Assembly: GCA_020719045.1 (NCBI GenBank) | Contig: DYQY01000002.1 | Location: 70,360 to 134,359 of the forward strand | Direction of reading: 5' to 3' | Source: Candidatus Termititenax sp. | Lineage (GTDB): Bacteria; Margulisbacteria; Riflemargulisbacteria; GWF2-35-9; DYQY01 | Length of the DNA: 64,000 bases | Shown here: in pieces, positions 1 to 10,171 of the stretch | How positions within the stretch are numbered: position 1 is the stretch's first letter | How the letters are laid out: the number at the start of each line of letters is the position of its first letter | Position numbers and translations under genes: made by a program | Notes under the pieces: generated by a model | Databases searched by the model: none | Told to the model about the DNA's origin: nothing | Seen by the model: only the letters and a program-made list of their open reading frames with translations

Positions 1-55
1 ATATAAGTCCTGTGTCCGCTGTAGCTTCAGCGAAAGCGGACTTGTGGGGCAGCCA
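1..55. repeat. 55-bp direct repeat, left copy
   Basis: Positions 1-55 are identical to 407-461. The unit carries an inverted repeat (GTCCGCT ... AGCGGAC) able to fold into a hairpin. It begins with ATATAA, which in the right copy is the last codon and stop of the GIY-YIG gene. This left copy may therefore be the tail of another such gene lying before the window, which I infer. The left edge is cut by the window start. Confidence 0.9.
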
Positions 56-82
56 TCCTTCGCTCTGCGAGCTACGGCTGGC
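52..82. repeat. Palindromic hairpin next to left repeat
   Basis: Outer arms GCCA/TGGC flank an inner GCTC/GAGC hairpin with small mismatches. The segment lies between the left 55-bp repeat and the GIY-YIG gene and is absent after the right copy. It could be part of the same mobile cassette or a structured 5' region of its transcript. Confidence 0.45.
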
Positions 83-160
83 ACAGCCAATATAATATTA
101 TTGAATTTTAAGACTAATGCTAAAAGTAGAAATATATATTTCTTTTTCAAAGGGGCTATT

Positions 161-412
161 ATGGAACAACAATACTATGTCTATATACTCAAAAGCCTTA
201 AAACTAATCATCTATATAAAGGATTTACAGAAAATCTTGAAAAAAGAGTTATTGAACACAATTTTGATAAATCTATTCACACTGACAAAACTGATGGTCC
301 ATTTGAACTAATTTGGCATTGTTGCTTCAATGATAAATATAAAGCACTTGCTTTTGAAAAATATCTCAAAAGTGGTTCTGGTAGAGCGTTTATTAACAAA
401 CACTTAATATAA
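161..412 (+). CDS. Small single-domain GIY-YIG endonuclease-like protein
   Basis: This 83-residue protein is almost entirely a GIY-YIG nuclease domain of the UvrC/YhbQ type. Residues YYVYILKS form the first strand (the YIG-equivalent), followed by LYKGFTENLEKRVIEHN, where GFT-x8-R matches the catalytic Arg region. A later glutamate sits in AFEKYLKSGSGR. I chose the ATG at 161 because AAAGGGG lies just upstream and the domain starts there; longer in-frame starts would read through repeat sequence. The stop codon lies inside the right copy of the 55-bp repeat. Family members are typically small stand-alone DNA nucleases of unknown role; action as a mobile nuclease here is inference. Confidence 0.8.
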   Translation: MEQQYYVYILKSLKTNHLYKGFTENLEKRVIEHNFDKSIHTDKTDGPFELIWHCCFNDKYKALAFEKYLKSGSGRAFINKHLI

Positions 413-461
413 GTCCTGTGTCCGCTGTAGCTTCAGCGAAAGCGGACTTGTGGGGCAGCCA
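407..461. repeat. 55-bp direct repeat, right copy
   Basis: Identical to 1-55. It supplies the final Ile codon and TAA stop of the GIY-YIG gene (ATATAA at 407-412) and then the GTCCGCT/AGCGGAC hairpin, which could act as a terminator-like structure although no T-run follows. Confidence 0.9.
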
Positions 462-487
462 CACATATAAATAAACTGATAAACTGA

Positions 488-516
488 TAAACAAATATAC
501 AAATAAACGCTATAAT
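488..516 (+). promoter_or_regulatory. Promoter of nitroreductase gene, leaderless geometry
   Basis: A -35-like TAAACA (488-493), 17-nt spacer and perfect -10 TATAAT (511-516) precede the ATG at 523 by only 6 nt. Transcription would begin at or beside the start codon, and no Shine-Dalgarno is visible. A short AAACTGAT direct repeat overlaps the -35 region. Confidence 0.65.
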
Positions 517-522
517 ACCCCT

Positions 523-1149
523 ATGAAAAATTTATCATCAGAAGAGTTTCAGCAAAATGAAACACTTGGCACAATAGACAAAAGACACAGTACTAGGTTC
601 TTTGCTAATAAAGAGGTAGACGATAAAGATATTATCCTTTTACTTAATGCTGCTAACAAAGCTCCTTCTGCACATAACCAACAATCATGGAAATTTATTG
701 TAATTAAAGACCAAAAGAAAAAAGACCTTGCTGCCCTTATTGCAAACAGAGCTACAGACTTTCCAAGAACTTCAGCAGTGCTACTTAGAATGGCATCAAG
801 AAGCATTTCTAGTGCACCTGTTGTAATAGCAGTAGCTAACACCGGTGAACTTATTGACCATGGACGTGATTTATTTCAAATAGATGAAGTAGACTCAGAC
901 TTATTTTTCCGAACAATGGAAATACAAAGCTCCTCTGCTGCAGTACAAAACTTACTACTTGCTGCTACTTCTATTGAATTAAGTACTGTTTGGTTAGGTG
1001 TTATGTATTTAATTAAAGATGAGGTTCTGGAACTATTAGAAGAACCTAAAGGCGAATTTATGGCTATTGTTCCTGTTGGTTATCCAGAAAAACCAGGCTC
1101 TAGTCCTAAAAAAAGACCAGTTGATTTAATTATTAAACAACTTAACTAA
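523..1149 (+). CDS. Nitroreductase family protein
   Basis: At 208 residues this matches the FMN-dependent nitroreductase family, which uses NAD(P)H to reduce nitroaromatics, quinones or flavins in the cytoplasm. Near residues 20-35 is RHSTRFFANKEV, the conserved flavin-phosphate-binding Arg/Ser segment. It is followed by the helix AANKAPSAHNQQSWKFIVI, the family hallmark (APSxxNxQxW). The C-terminal half (VQNLLLAATSIELSTVWLGV) fits the second conserved block. The start is fixed by a promoter ending 6 nt upstream. YaeQ follows after 13 nt and is probably cotranscribed. The substrate cannot be predicted. Confidence 0.88.
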   Translation: MKNLSSEEFQQNETLGTIDKRHSTRFFANKEVDDKDIILLLNAANKAPSAHNQQSWKFIVIKDQKKKDLAALIANRATDFPRTSAVLLRMASRSISSAPVVIAVANTGELIDHGRDLFQIDEVDSDLFFRTMEIQSSSAAVQNLLLAATSIELSTVWLGVMYLIKDEVLELLEEPKGEFMAIVPVGYPEKPGSSPKKRPVDLIIKQLN

Positions 1150-1162
1150 TAAGAATATATTT

Positions 1163-1702
1163 ATGGCACTTAATTCAACTATTTATAAAGTAATACTAGA
1201 AATCTCGGATATGGACAGGCATTACTATAAACAACACAAACTTACACTAGCAAAGCACCCTTCAGAAACTGATGAAAGACTGATGGTAAGAATACTTACC
1301 TTTGCTATGTTTGCAGATGATGAACTTAATTTTGGTAAAGATATTAATGCAGATGACGAACCAGCTCTGTATATTAATGATTTCACTGGTGCTAGTAAGC
1401 TTTGGATAGAACTTGGTCAACCTAGCGAAAGAATCATCCGAAAAGCCTGCAATAAATCAAATAAAGTTATTCTAATTATATATGGAAAAAGTCCAGAACT
1501 ATGGTGGAAAAACAATCAAAATGAATTTAAACTTAAAAACAATCTACAAGTAATACTTCTAAAAACAGAAGAAACCAGTAACCTAGCAACAATAGCAGAC
1601 AGAACAATGAATCTTACTTGTACAGTTGAAGACGGACAAATAACAGTTATAAATGAAACAAAATCAGTAGCAATCCAACCAGTTGAATTAAAAAAAGTCT
1701 AA
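1163..1702 (+). CDS. YaeQ family protein
   Basis: The 179-residue product matches the YaeQ family along its length: the N-terminal STIYKVILEISDMDRHYY, the central ETDERLMVRILTFAMFA and the SKLWIELGQPSERIIRKAC block are characteristic. YaeQ proteins have a PD-(D/E)xK-nuclease-like fold; their function is not established, though the E. coli relative was once reported as a suppressor of an RfaH defect. The gene lies 13 nt after the nitroreductase with no recognisable Shine-Dalgarno, so translation may be coupled. It converges on ndk with only 6 nt between stop codons and no visible terminator. Confidence 0.85.
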   Translation: MALNSTIYKVILEISDMDRHYYKQHKLTLAKHPSETDERLMVRILTFAMFADDELNFGKDINADDEPALYINDFTGASKLWIELGQPSERIIRKACNKSNKVILIIYGKSPELWWKNNQNEFKLKNNLQVILLKTEETSNLATIADRTMNLTCTVEDGQITVINETKSVAIQPVELKKV

Positions 1703-1708
1703 ATAACT

Positions 1709-2110
1709 TTATCCAAAGAATACTTTAAGTTCTCTTTGTGCACTTTCAATAGAGTCAGAAGAATGAACAACATTTCTATTGGTAGAAGTAGCATATCTTG
1801 CTCGTATTGTTCCAGGAGCAGCTACAAGTGGATTAGTTGCACCACACAACCTTCTTACATCTGCAATTGCATTCTCGCCAATTATCTCTATCGCATATAA
1901 CGGACCTGAAGTAATAAACTGCATTAAATCTTCAAAGAACGGTTTTCCATCATGCTCACCATAATGTTCATATGCTTTTTCAAAGGTTAATGTCATAAGT
2001 TTTAATTGTTTTATCTCTAACTCAGTATGACTTTCAAACATATCTAAAATATTCGCAACAACTCTACGTTTCACCGCATCAGGTTTAATCAGAACTAATG
2101 TTGTTTCCAT
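1709..2110 (-). CDS. ndk: Nucleoside diphosphate kinase
   Basis: Nucleoside diphosphate kinase transfers the gamma-phosphate of ATP to (d)NDPs through a phospho-histidine. The 133-residue chain has the family start (TLVLIKPDAV, residues 4-13), the nucleotide-binding segment GATNPLVAAPGTIR (about 90-103) and the active-site motif NVVHSSDS with catalytic His116. Length is slightly below the usual 140-150. The ATG directly follows the argH stop codon, making ndk the last gene of purA-argG-argH-ndk and presumably translationally coupled. Confidence 0.95.
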   Translation of the reverse strand: METTLVLIKPDAVKRRVVANILDMFESHTELEIKQLKLMTLTFEKAYEHYGEHDGKPFFEDLMQFITSGPLYAIEIIGENAIADVRRLCGATNPLVAAPGTIRARYATSTNRNVVHSSDSIESAQRELKVFFG

Positions 2111-3498
2111 TTATACCCCCTTATTCTCTGCCATATTAAGTCTTGCGTTATCAATCTGTGTTTCAATACTCTTCAAAGAAGTTCCGCCATAACTATCTCG
2201 TGAATCGACACTGCAAAAAACATTCAATTTACTCAAAATATCATCACAAAATAAATCAGAAAACTGTCTAAATTCATCATAAGATAATACTACTAAATCT
2301 TTATGACTATCCTCACAATATCTAACAATTTTACCAACCACTGAATGAGCTTCTCTAAAAGGCATACCTTTTAATACTAAATAGTCAGCAATATCAGTGG
2401 CAAGCAAATAACCTTTATTAATCTTATCAGATAGCAATTCACGATTAAACTCCAGTGTGTTTAAGCAACCTATATTTACCCTTAAAACCTGTTCTACCGT
2501 ATCAACGGCTTCAAAAAATAAATGCTTATCCTCTTGCAAATCTCTGTTATATCCCATAGGCAAAGACTTAAGAGTTGTAATCATTCCTATCAATGAACCA
2601 ACTACCCTACCAGTTTTTCCTCTAGTTAATTCATAAACATCAGGATTCTTTTTCTGTGGCATAATTGATGAGCCAGTTGTGTATGCATCACTTAATTTAA
2701 CAAAACCAAATTCTTCTGATGTCCAAATAATCATATCCTCACTTAATCTAGAAAAATGTAGCATGATTGAATTCAAACAATACAGAATATCCAAAACGTA
2801 GTCCCTATCTGCCACGCTATCAAGCGAATTGGCCGTAGGTTGCCTCATATTCAATTCTTCAGCGATTTTGAACCTATCTATCCCATAAGGACTGCCAGCA
2901 AGCGCTCCTGCCCCTAATGGCACTTCTCTTAAAAATTTCTTAAAAAACTTTAATTTCTCTAAATCTCTCAAAAACATTTCATGATAGGCAAGAAAATACA
3001 AACTAGCCCTAATTGGCTGCGCTTTCTGCAAATGCGTATACCCAGGCATGACAACATCTTTATTCTGCTCTGCTTTGTTAATCAACGAAACCAATAATTC
3101 CTTAAGTAACAGTATTACAGTATCTACTCTATTCAAAATAGTAAGTTTAAAAGCTGTAACAACCTGGTCATTACGACTTCTCCCAGTATGAATCTTCTTT
3201 CCCGTATCGCCAAGTTTATCTGTAAGATACTTCTCGATATTCATATGGATATCTTCCAACTTATCATCTGGAATAAAAGTTCCATTATCTCGCTCTTTTT
3301 GTAGCTGGTCTAAAACACCCTCTAAATTCTCAGCTTCTTCATGGGTAACAATCGCTTTGTCCCTTAATTGATGCAAATGAGCTTTGGTAGCTAATATATC
3401 TGCTTTAAATAAATGGATATCATCTTGCAGTGACGAAGTGAATTTCTCTACATCAAGGTTTGTTTCCTCAGAGAATCTTCCGCCCCAAATCTTTTCGC

Positions 3499-3502
<4 letters not shown>
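2111..3502 (-). CDS. argH: Argininosuccinate lyase
   Basis: ArgH cleaves argininosuccinate to arginine and fumarate, the last step of arginine synthesis, as a cytoplasmic homotetramer. The 463-residue protein is full length. Signature regions are HTGRSRNDQ (105-113), [10 protein letters not shown] (154-163, with the proton-transfer His) and the fumarate-lyase signature [12 protein letters not shown] (277-288). Its start overlaps the argG stop by 4 nt. The fumarate released can enter the fumarase and TCA-type genes encoded further along. Confidence 0.97.
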
Positions 3503-5951
<2,449 letters not shown>

Positions 5952-5981
5952 TTATTTATTTCTTCCAAATATTTTTATATA

Positions 5982-6149
5982 CCCCACCGTGCCGTGTGCT
6001 TACTTGTCTCTGAACCAGAACAATTCAGAGTGGGTCAGACCGAAGTCTGTTCTAAAACTGACTAAAATGAACCGCAATCCATTTCAAGTACAGCTCCCGT
6101 ATTTTTTATGTTGGCTCATCTCTCAATAAACATCACCAACACGGTCGGG
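5982..6149 (-). ncRNA. Structured RNA upstream of purA (6S RNA-like candidate)
   Basis: Read on the minus strand, the two ends of this 168-nt segment pair in an imperfect closing helix of about 20 pairs. CCC-ACCGUG at the 5' end pairs with CACGG-UGGGG at the 3' end, and inner pairing extends to UUAUU with AGUAA, interrupted by single-base bulges. Inside are an apical stem (AGCUG/CAGUU plus UGAAAUG/CAUUUUA), a UUCG tetraloop hairpin (CAGAC-UUCG-GUCUG) and a 7-bp hairpin (CUCUGAA/UUCAGAG). A long bulged closing stem with a hairpin on the 3' side of a central bubble recalls 6S RNA, at about the right length. It could instead be a cis-regulatory purA leader. No terminator separates it from purA. 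Confidence 0.5.
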
Positions 6150-6171
6150 CGAAATGCCAATTTATATAGCA

Positions 6172-6200
6172 ATCATAACATTTATTATACAGAATGTTAA
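6172..6200 (-). promoter_or_regulatory. Promoter for the structured RNA and purA operon
   Basis: On the minus strand TTAACA (6195-6200), a 17-nt spacer and TATGAT (6172-6177) form a good vegetative promoter. Predicted transcription starts about 15-20 nt before the closing helix of the RNA. This is the only convincing promoter in the intergenic region. Confidence 0.6.
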
Positions 6201-6232
6201 TTGTTTTATTACCTTCAAAATCTCTAAACTTA

Positions 6233-7327
6233 TTAATATGTTTTTCTTCTGTATAACCAGAAAAAAATTAGTATACAAAGGAAGAACAACAATGGGAACC
6301 AGGCAGCTAAAAATGGATTAAACAACCCACCTATACCCATAGCCCTTGTATATGCGGACAAGAAGAACAATAGTGCTATGCTTATTAAAGAACCAACAAT
6401 GCTAAAAATAATTCCCCACACATCTTTAGAGGACTTAACAAAAATTAAAACAAAAACAACACCAAGAAGTGCAAATACTAAATTAACCGCTGATGAGGAA
6501 AACTTAAAATAATACTCGACCATCATAGCTTTTGGATCTAATCCTGCTCTTTTAAGAGATACAATGTTTTCCCTTATCTGAAAAGAGCTCATCTCTTTTG
6601 GATTTCTTAACTTCATATAATTATTATCCATATCGTAACTAAGCTTAATCTTCATTTCATCAAACCCTGCTTCAAAACTCAAGAAACCATCAGCTTCAAA
6701 ATTATACGTTTTACCATCAATTAATTGCCAATAAGTATCTGTCCATATGGCCTTTTTAGCAGATATTACTTTTGGAGCGTTACCACCAACATCATAGATA
6801 AGGATGTCCTGCATATCGCTTCTATTCTTATTTACCTTCTTCACGTAAACATACTTGTCATCAGTATCCTTAAAGAAAACGTTCTCTTCTATCATTGGGA
6901 TACTTTCCTTCAAAATAAGTCTATGAATCATAGTATTTGACCTATAGTTTGTTACTGGAACTACATATTCACTTAATAAAAAAGATAAAGAAACGACCAT
7001 ACATGCAAAAACAAAGAAAGGAGCCAATACCCTTTCATAGATGATTCCTGATGTCCAATATATCTGGATTTCATTATCATTTATCATTCTAAACATAACT
7101 AACATTACAGAAAAAAGTGAAGCAATAGGCAAAAAAAGAACAATAATTGCTGGTATTTTGTATACAAGCAACTTAATGAGAACTAGTGGACTAATCCCTC
7201 TATTAACAACATATTCCATAAGGGAAAAAATAACATCGGCTATGCCGATTAAAACTAAAGCAAAAACCGCTACCAAAAAAGGAAGAAATAATTCCCTTAA
7301 AAAATAGCGGTCTATGATTTTAAACAT
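6233..7327 (-). CDS. LptF/LptG family permease (LPS transport)
   Basis: The 364-residue protein belongs to the YjgP/YjgQ family, the membrane subunits that with LptB extract lipopolysaccharide from the inner membrane towards LptC/A. It shows the typical plan: about three N-terminal membrane helices (residues 12-120, with the signature IIDRYFLRELFLPFLVA), a periplasmic beta-jellyroll-like middle (about 125-255) and three C-terminal helices ending LFFLCILIFFWLYRR. It follows rpsU by 4 nt. Its presence implies an LPS-like outer membrane. I cannot tell LptF from LptG; the partner is not in the window. Confidence 0.88.
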   Translation of the reverse strand: MFKIIDRYFLRELFLPFLVAVFALVLIGIADVIFSLMEYVVNRGISPLVLIKLLVYKIPAIIVLFLPIASLFSVMLVMFRMINDNEIQIYWTSGIIYERVLAPFFVFACMVVSLSFLLSEYVVPVTNYRSNTMIHRLILKESIPMIEENVFFKDTDDKYVYVKKVNKNRSDMQDILIYDVGGNAPKVISAKKAIWTDTYWQLIDGKTYNFEADGFLSFEAGFDEMKIKLSYDMDNNYMKLRNPKEMSSFQIRENIVSLKRAGLDPKAMMVEYYFKFSSSAVNLVFALLGVVFVLIFVKSSKDVWGIIFSIVGSLISIALLFFLSAYTRAMGIGGLFNPFLAAWFPLLFFLCILIFFWLYRRKTY

Positions 7328-7331
7328 TAAT

Positions 7332-7529
7332 CTACCAATTATCCTTCGCCTGTTGAGATTTATTCCTTCTAACAGCCGCCTTTTTGTTTCTTTTATTTAC
7401 AATAGAAGGTTTTTCATAAAATTCTCTACTTTTTACTTCGAGCAATATACCTTCTTCTTTAACTTTACGTTTAAATTTTCTAAGTACCTTTTCAATAGGT
7501 TCATCTGGGTTTCTTTTAAATTCTGCCAC
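7332..7529 (-). CDS. rpsU: 30S ribosomal protein S21
   Basis: S21 is a small basic protein of the 30S platform near the 16S rRNA 3' end. The core EPIEKVLRKFKRKVKEEGIL followed by REFYEKPS is diagnostic. I chose the GTG at 7529 (65 residues). An in-frame ATG 18 nt earlier lies within the sequence GGGAGGTG, which is better read as the Shine-Dalgarno (spaced 9-10 nt from the GTG) and would add a non-homologous N-terminus. Confidence 0.92.
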   Translation of the reverse strand: MAEFKRNPDEPIEKVLRKFKRKVKEEGILLEVKSREFYEKPSIVNKRNKKAAVRRNKSQQAKDNW

Positions 7530-7636
7530 GACTTCTTCACCTCCCATCCTAATCTTGTAACTAACAACTACACTCTAATTAAACTATATTTTCATCAAAA
7601 ACTCTACTTATGATTTTATAAATAAACAGTATTTTT

Positions 7637-7969
7637 TTATCCTGGAGGCCACTCAAACTGTCTCTTACCCATAACATGAAAATGAACATGATCAACTGTT
7701 TGCTGACCATATTTACCACAGTTATTTACTACCCTAAAACCTTCTTCAAGGTCATGCTCTTCAGCAATAATCTGAATAGCACTTGTTATTTCAACCATGA
7801 TTCCTGGATCAATTGTTAATATAGAAGTATAATGTTCCTTTGGAAGTACTAAACAATGAAATGGTGCTACAGGATTAATATCCATAACAGCAATAACATT
7901 GGTACTCTGGAAAATAATAGTTGAAGACATCTCTTTGTTTACTATCTTACAAAAAATACAATCACTCAT
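7637..7969 (-). CDS. HIT family protein, HinT-like
   Basis: This 110-residue histidine-triad protein probably hydrolyses nucleoside phosphoramidates or related purine nucleotides. It begins SDCIFCKIV, the HinT start with CxxC, and ends with the catalytic triad HVHFHVMG. The ATG at 7969 is preferred because GGGGAG sits 7 nt upstream; an upstream in-frame ATG adds five residues. Either start overlaps the end of ricT, so the two are coupled. Like many HinT proteins it ends soon after the triad (FEWPPG). Confidence 0.9.
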   Translation of the reverse strand: MSDCIFCKIVNKEMSSTIIFQSTNVIAVMDINPVAPFHCLVLPKEHYTSILTIDPGIMVEITSAIQIIAEEHDLEEGFRVVNNCGKYGQQTVDHVHFHVMGKRQFEWPPG

Positions 7970-8720
7970 ATATAAACTCCCCATCTTGATAATTATCTAA
8001 CTCATATGATAAGCAACATTTTAATCGCCCACAACAACCTGACAACTTGGGAATATTAATTGATAATCCTTGTTCCTTTGCCATCTTTACAGTTACAGTT
8101 GAACCTTTATTCCAGTCAACGCAACACAGGGTTTTCCCGCAATCACCAACTCCACCAAATAACTTCGCCTCTCCTCTGCTGCCAACTTCTCTTAACTCTA
8201 CTTTAGCCTTTAGATGCTGAGAAAGGTCTAATGTAAATGGCTGGAAATTATTCTTCCTTGGTTTGTTTTGTTTATCTTTCTTATTATCAATCTCTTCTCT
8301 TTTATAATAAAAAATATACCTATGTCCCTCAAATATCTTTTCTACTTTAAAAAACTTAACAGTTAAATTGTGTTGATGCTTTTTCTTGATGCACTGAATA
8401 AAGGCTTCAGTTTCATCATCCTTCAGTCTACTGTATACTTCATCATCTTCAGGAGTTGCCACTCTAACAATTCTTTTAACTAGGATTTCACCTTTTTGCT
8501 CTGTTTTCATATTTGGCAATTCTTTTCTTAAGGCTATTTCTCCGTATTCAAGACCACGTGTAGTCTCGACAACAACCTTCTGACCTAGAAGAACAGGAAT
8601 TTGTATCCTTAGAATAGGATAAACTTTATCAAAAAAACGAAATTTTACTCCAAAATATAGAGACCCTTCACTAGGTTTCTTATTATCTTTCTCAGGATTA
8701 CTATTATTTATACTCTCCAT
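7962..8720 (-). CDS. PSP1 domain protein, RicT/YaaT-like
   Basis: The 252-residue protein has the PSP1 C-terminal domain with the cysteine-rich signature DCGKTLCC ... LSGCCGRLKCCLSYE. In Bacillus the RicT (YaaT) homologue acts in a complex with RicA and RicF that binds Fe-S clusters and stimulates RNase Y. The context also matches Bacillus, where yaaT lies beside holB and tmk. The first residues (MESINNSNPEKDNKK) are low-complexity and probably disordered. The gene follows holB by 1 nt. Confidence 0.9.
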   Translation of the reverse strand: MESINNSNPEKDNKKPSEGSLYFGVKFRFFDKVYPILRIQIPVLLGQKVVVETTRGLEYGEIALRKELPNMKTEQKGEILVKRIVRVATPEDDEVYSRLKDDETEAFIQCIKKKHQHNLTVKFFKVEKIFEGHRYIFYYKREEIDNKKDKQNKPRKNNFQPFTLDLSQHLKAKVELREVGSRGEAKLFGGVGDCGKTLCCVDWNKGSTVTVKMAKEQGLSINIPKLSGCCGRLKCCLSYELDNYQDGEFIYE

Positions 8721-8721
8721 G

Positions 8722-9552
8722 TTATCCCTTCATTTCTATTAGCATTAATACCAAATTATTATCAACACTCACAGGACGATTCAAATACAAATGATATTTT
8801 CTTACAATCCCAGACAAATGCAAGAATTTATTTATACTAGTACGCTTAAACAGTTCTAGGTAATAAGATTCAAGCTTAATCAAAAAATCTTTAACCTCTG
8901 ACCTGTCAAACTTATTCTCTTCAACATACAAAAGCAATTCATGAACAGTATTATTCTCTATAAAATCATTGAATTTGTCCACAGAAATAAACTTAGAAAT
9001 CTCTTGAGTTAGCTCTAAATCATTCTTATATCCAAATATTATTACTTGAGACCTAGACCTAATTGTTGATAAAAGAGAATACTTATTTGCAACATCAAAA
9101 ACAAAAACAACTTTATCTGGAATATCTTCTAATATTTTCAACAATCCATTTAGCGCAACTGGTGTTAAGTCTTCAGCGTGATCAATATACACAAGCAAAT
9201 AACCTTGATATGAACCACTTAAAATTTCCAACCTAAGTTCACGAATATCGTCAGCAGAAATACTCTTCTTTTTAGTCTCCTTTTCGGAATCTGCTTCACT
9301 TTCTTTTGAGATAAGTTTAAAAGAATGAAACTTACCATCGTTAATTGCTTTGCAGTTACTACATTTATTACATGGCCTCACTTCTCCAGTACAGTTCAAT
9401 ACTGAAGCAAGATATTTTGACATATGTAATTTTGATTCTCTATCCGTTCCAGCAAAAATATAACTCGGAAAAACCTTACCATTAATAACAGAGTTATCAA
9501 TCATTTGCTTCACCCCATCATTTAAAACTGGATTAAGCAAAGTATTTATCAT
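8722..9552 (-). CDS. holB: DNA polymerase III subunit delta-prime
   Basis: HolB is the delta-prime subunit of the clamp loader. The 276-residue chain has the AAA+ arrangement without a functional P-loop (YIFAGTDRESKLHMSKYLA), a zinc module (CTGEVRPCNKCSNC), a relict Walker B (YLLVYIDHAED) and the sensor region STIRSRSQVIIFGY containing the SRC-like arginine motif. It overlaps tmk by 20 nt. Sequence divergence makes delta-prime versus a DnaX-like protein a small uncertainty, but size and tmk-holB-ricT order favour HolB. Confidence 0.85.
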   Translation of the reverse strand: MINTLLNPVLNDGVKQMIDNSVINGKVFPSYIFAGTDRESKLHMSKYLASVLNCTGEVRPCNKCSNCKAINDGKFHSFKLISKESEADSEKETKKKSISADDIRELRLEILSGSYQGYLLVYIDHAEDLTPVALNGLLKILEDIPDKVVFVFDVANKYSLLSTIRSRSQVIIFGYKNDLELTQEISKFISVDKFNDFIENNTVHELLLYVEENKFDRSEVKDFLIKLESYYLELFKRTSINKFLHLSGIVRKYHLYLNRPVSVDNNLVLMLIEMKG

Positions 9553-10171
9553 TAATCACCTTTTGTACTTGTTCACTTACAAAACTCACAGTTGAATTTG
9601 TAGTGTTAATTAGTTTAATTCTATCTGGTTCACTCTTTTGGATTTCTAAATAAGTATTTCTAATTAATGCATGAAATGCTGAACTTTCATTCTCAAACCT
9701 ATCTGTAGCTATCTTAGTTGCCCTTTTTATACCAATCTCATAATCTACGTCTAACAAAATTGTCAGCTCAGGAACTAAACCATAGGCAGAAAAATTATTT
9801 AAGTAATCTATAAGATCCCTAGAAAAACCTCTTCCTCCAACCTGATAAGCAACCGTCGAGTCAATAAATCTATCGCACAAAACAAAGGTTCCCTTTTTTA
9901 GGGCTGGCATCACTATTTCTTTAATGTGCTGTGCTCTGTCTGCTTGAAAAAGCAATAATTCAGTTCTATCTCCTATTGAAATATCATAAGGACTTAGTAT
10001 CATTCCTCGTATTTCACCACCTAGTTTTGTGCCACCAGGCTCTCTAGTTACAAGAACTTGTTTACCTTTGCTTTTCAAGTATTCGGATAATCTGTGTATT
10101 TGAGTTGATTTACCGCCACCTTCTGGTCCCTCAAAAGTAATAAAATTTCCACTATAGCTCTTTTTTACCAT
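9533..10171 (-). CDS. tmk: Thymidylate kinase
   Basis: Tmk phosphorylates dTMP to dTDP. The 212-residue protein has the P-loop GPEGGGKS (15-22), the TREPGGT motif of the dTMP site and the DRFIDSTVAYQ block with the family DRY/F motif. It overlaps the R3H-ATPase gene by 20 nt upstream and holB by 20 nt downstream, so all three are likely translated in coupling. Confidence 0.96.
   Translation of the reverse strand: MVKKSYSGNFITFEGPEGGGKSTQIHRLSEYLKSKGKQVLVTREPGGTKLGGEIRGMILSPYDISIGDRTELLLFQADRAQHIKEIVMPALKKGTFVLCDRFIDSTVAYQVGGRGFSRDLIDYLNNFSAYGLVPELTILLDVDYEIGIKRATKIATDRFENESSAFHALIRNTYLEIQKSEPDRIKLINTTNSTVSFVSEQVQKVINDKYFA

Noticed and set aside
472-492. Short AAACTGAT tandem repeat as a CRISPR or operator array
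   Set aside because: Only two and a half 8-bp copies without spacers; low-complexity AT sequence is enough to explain it.
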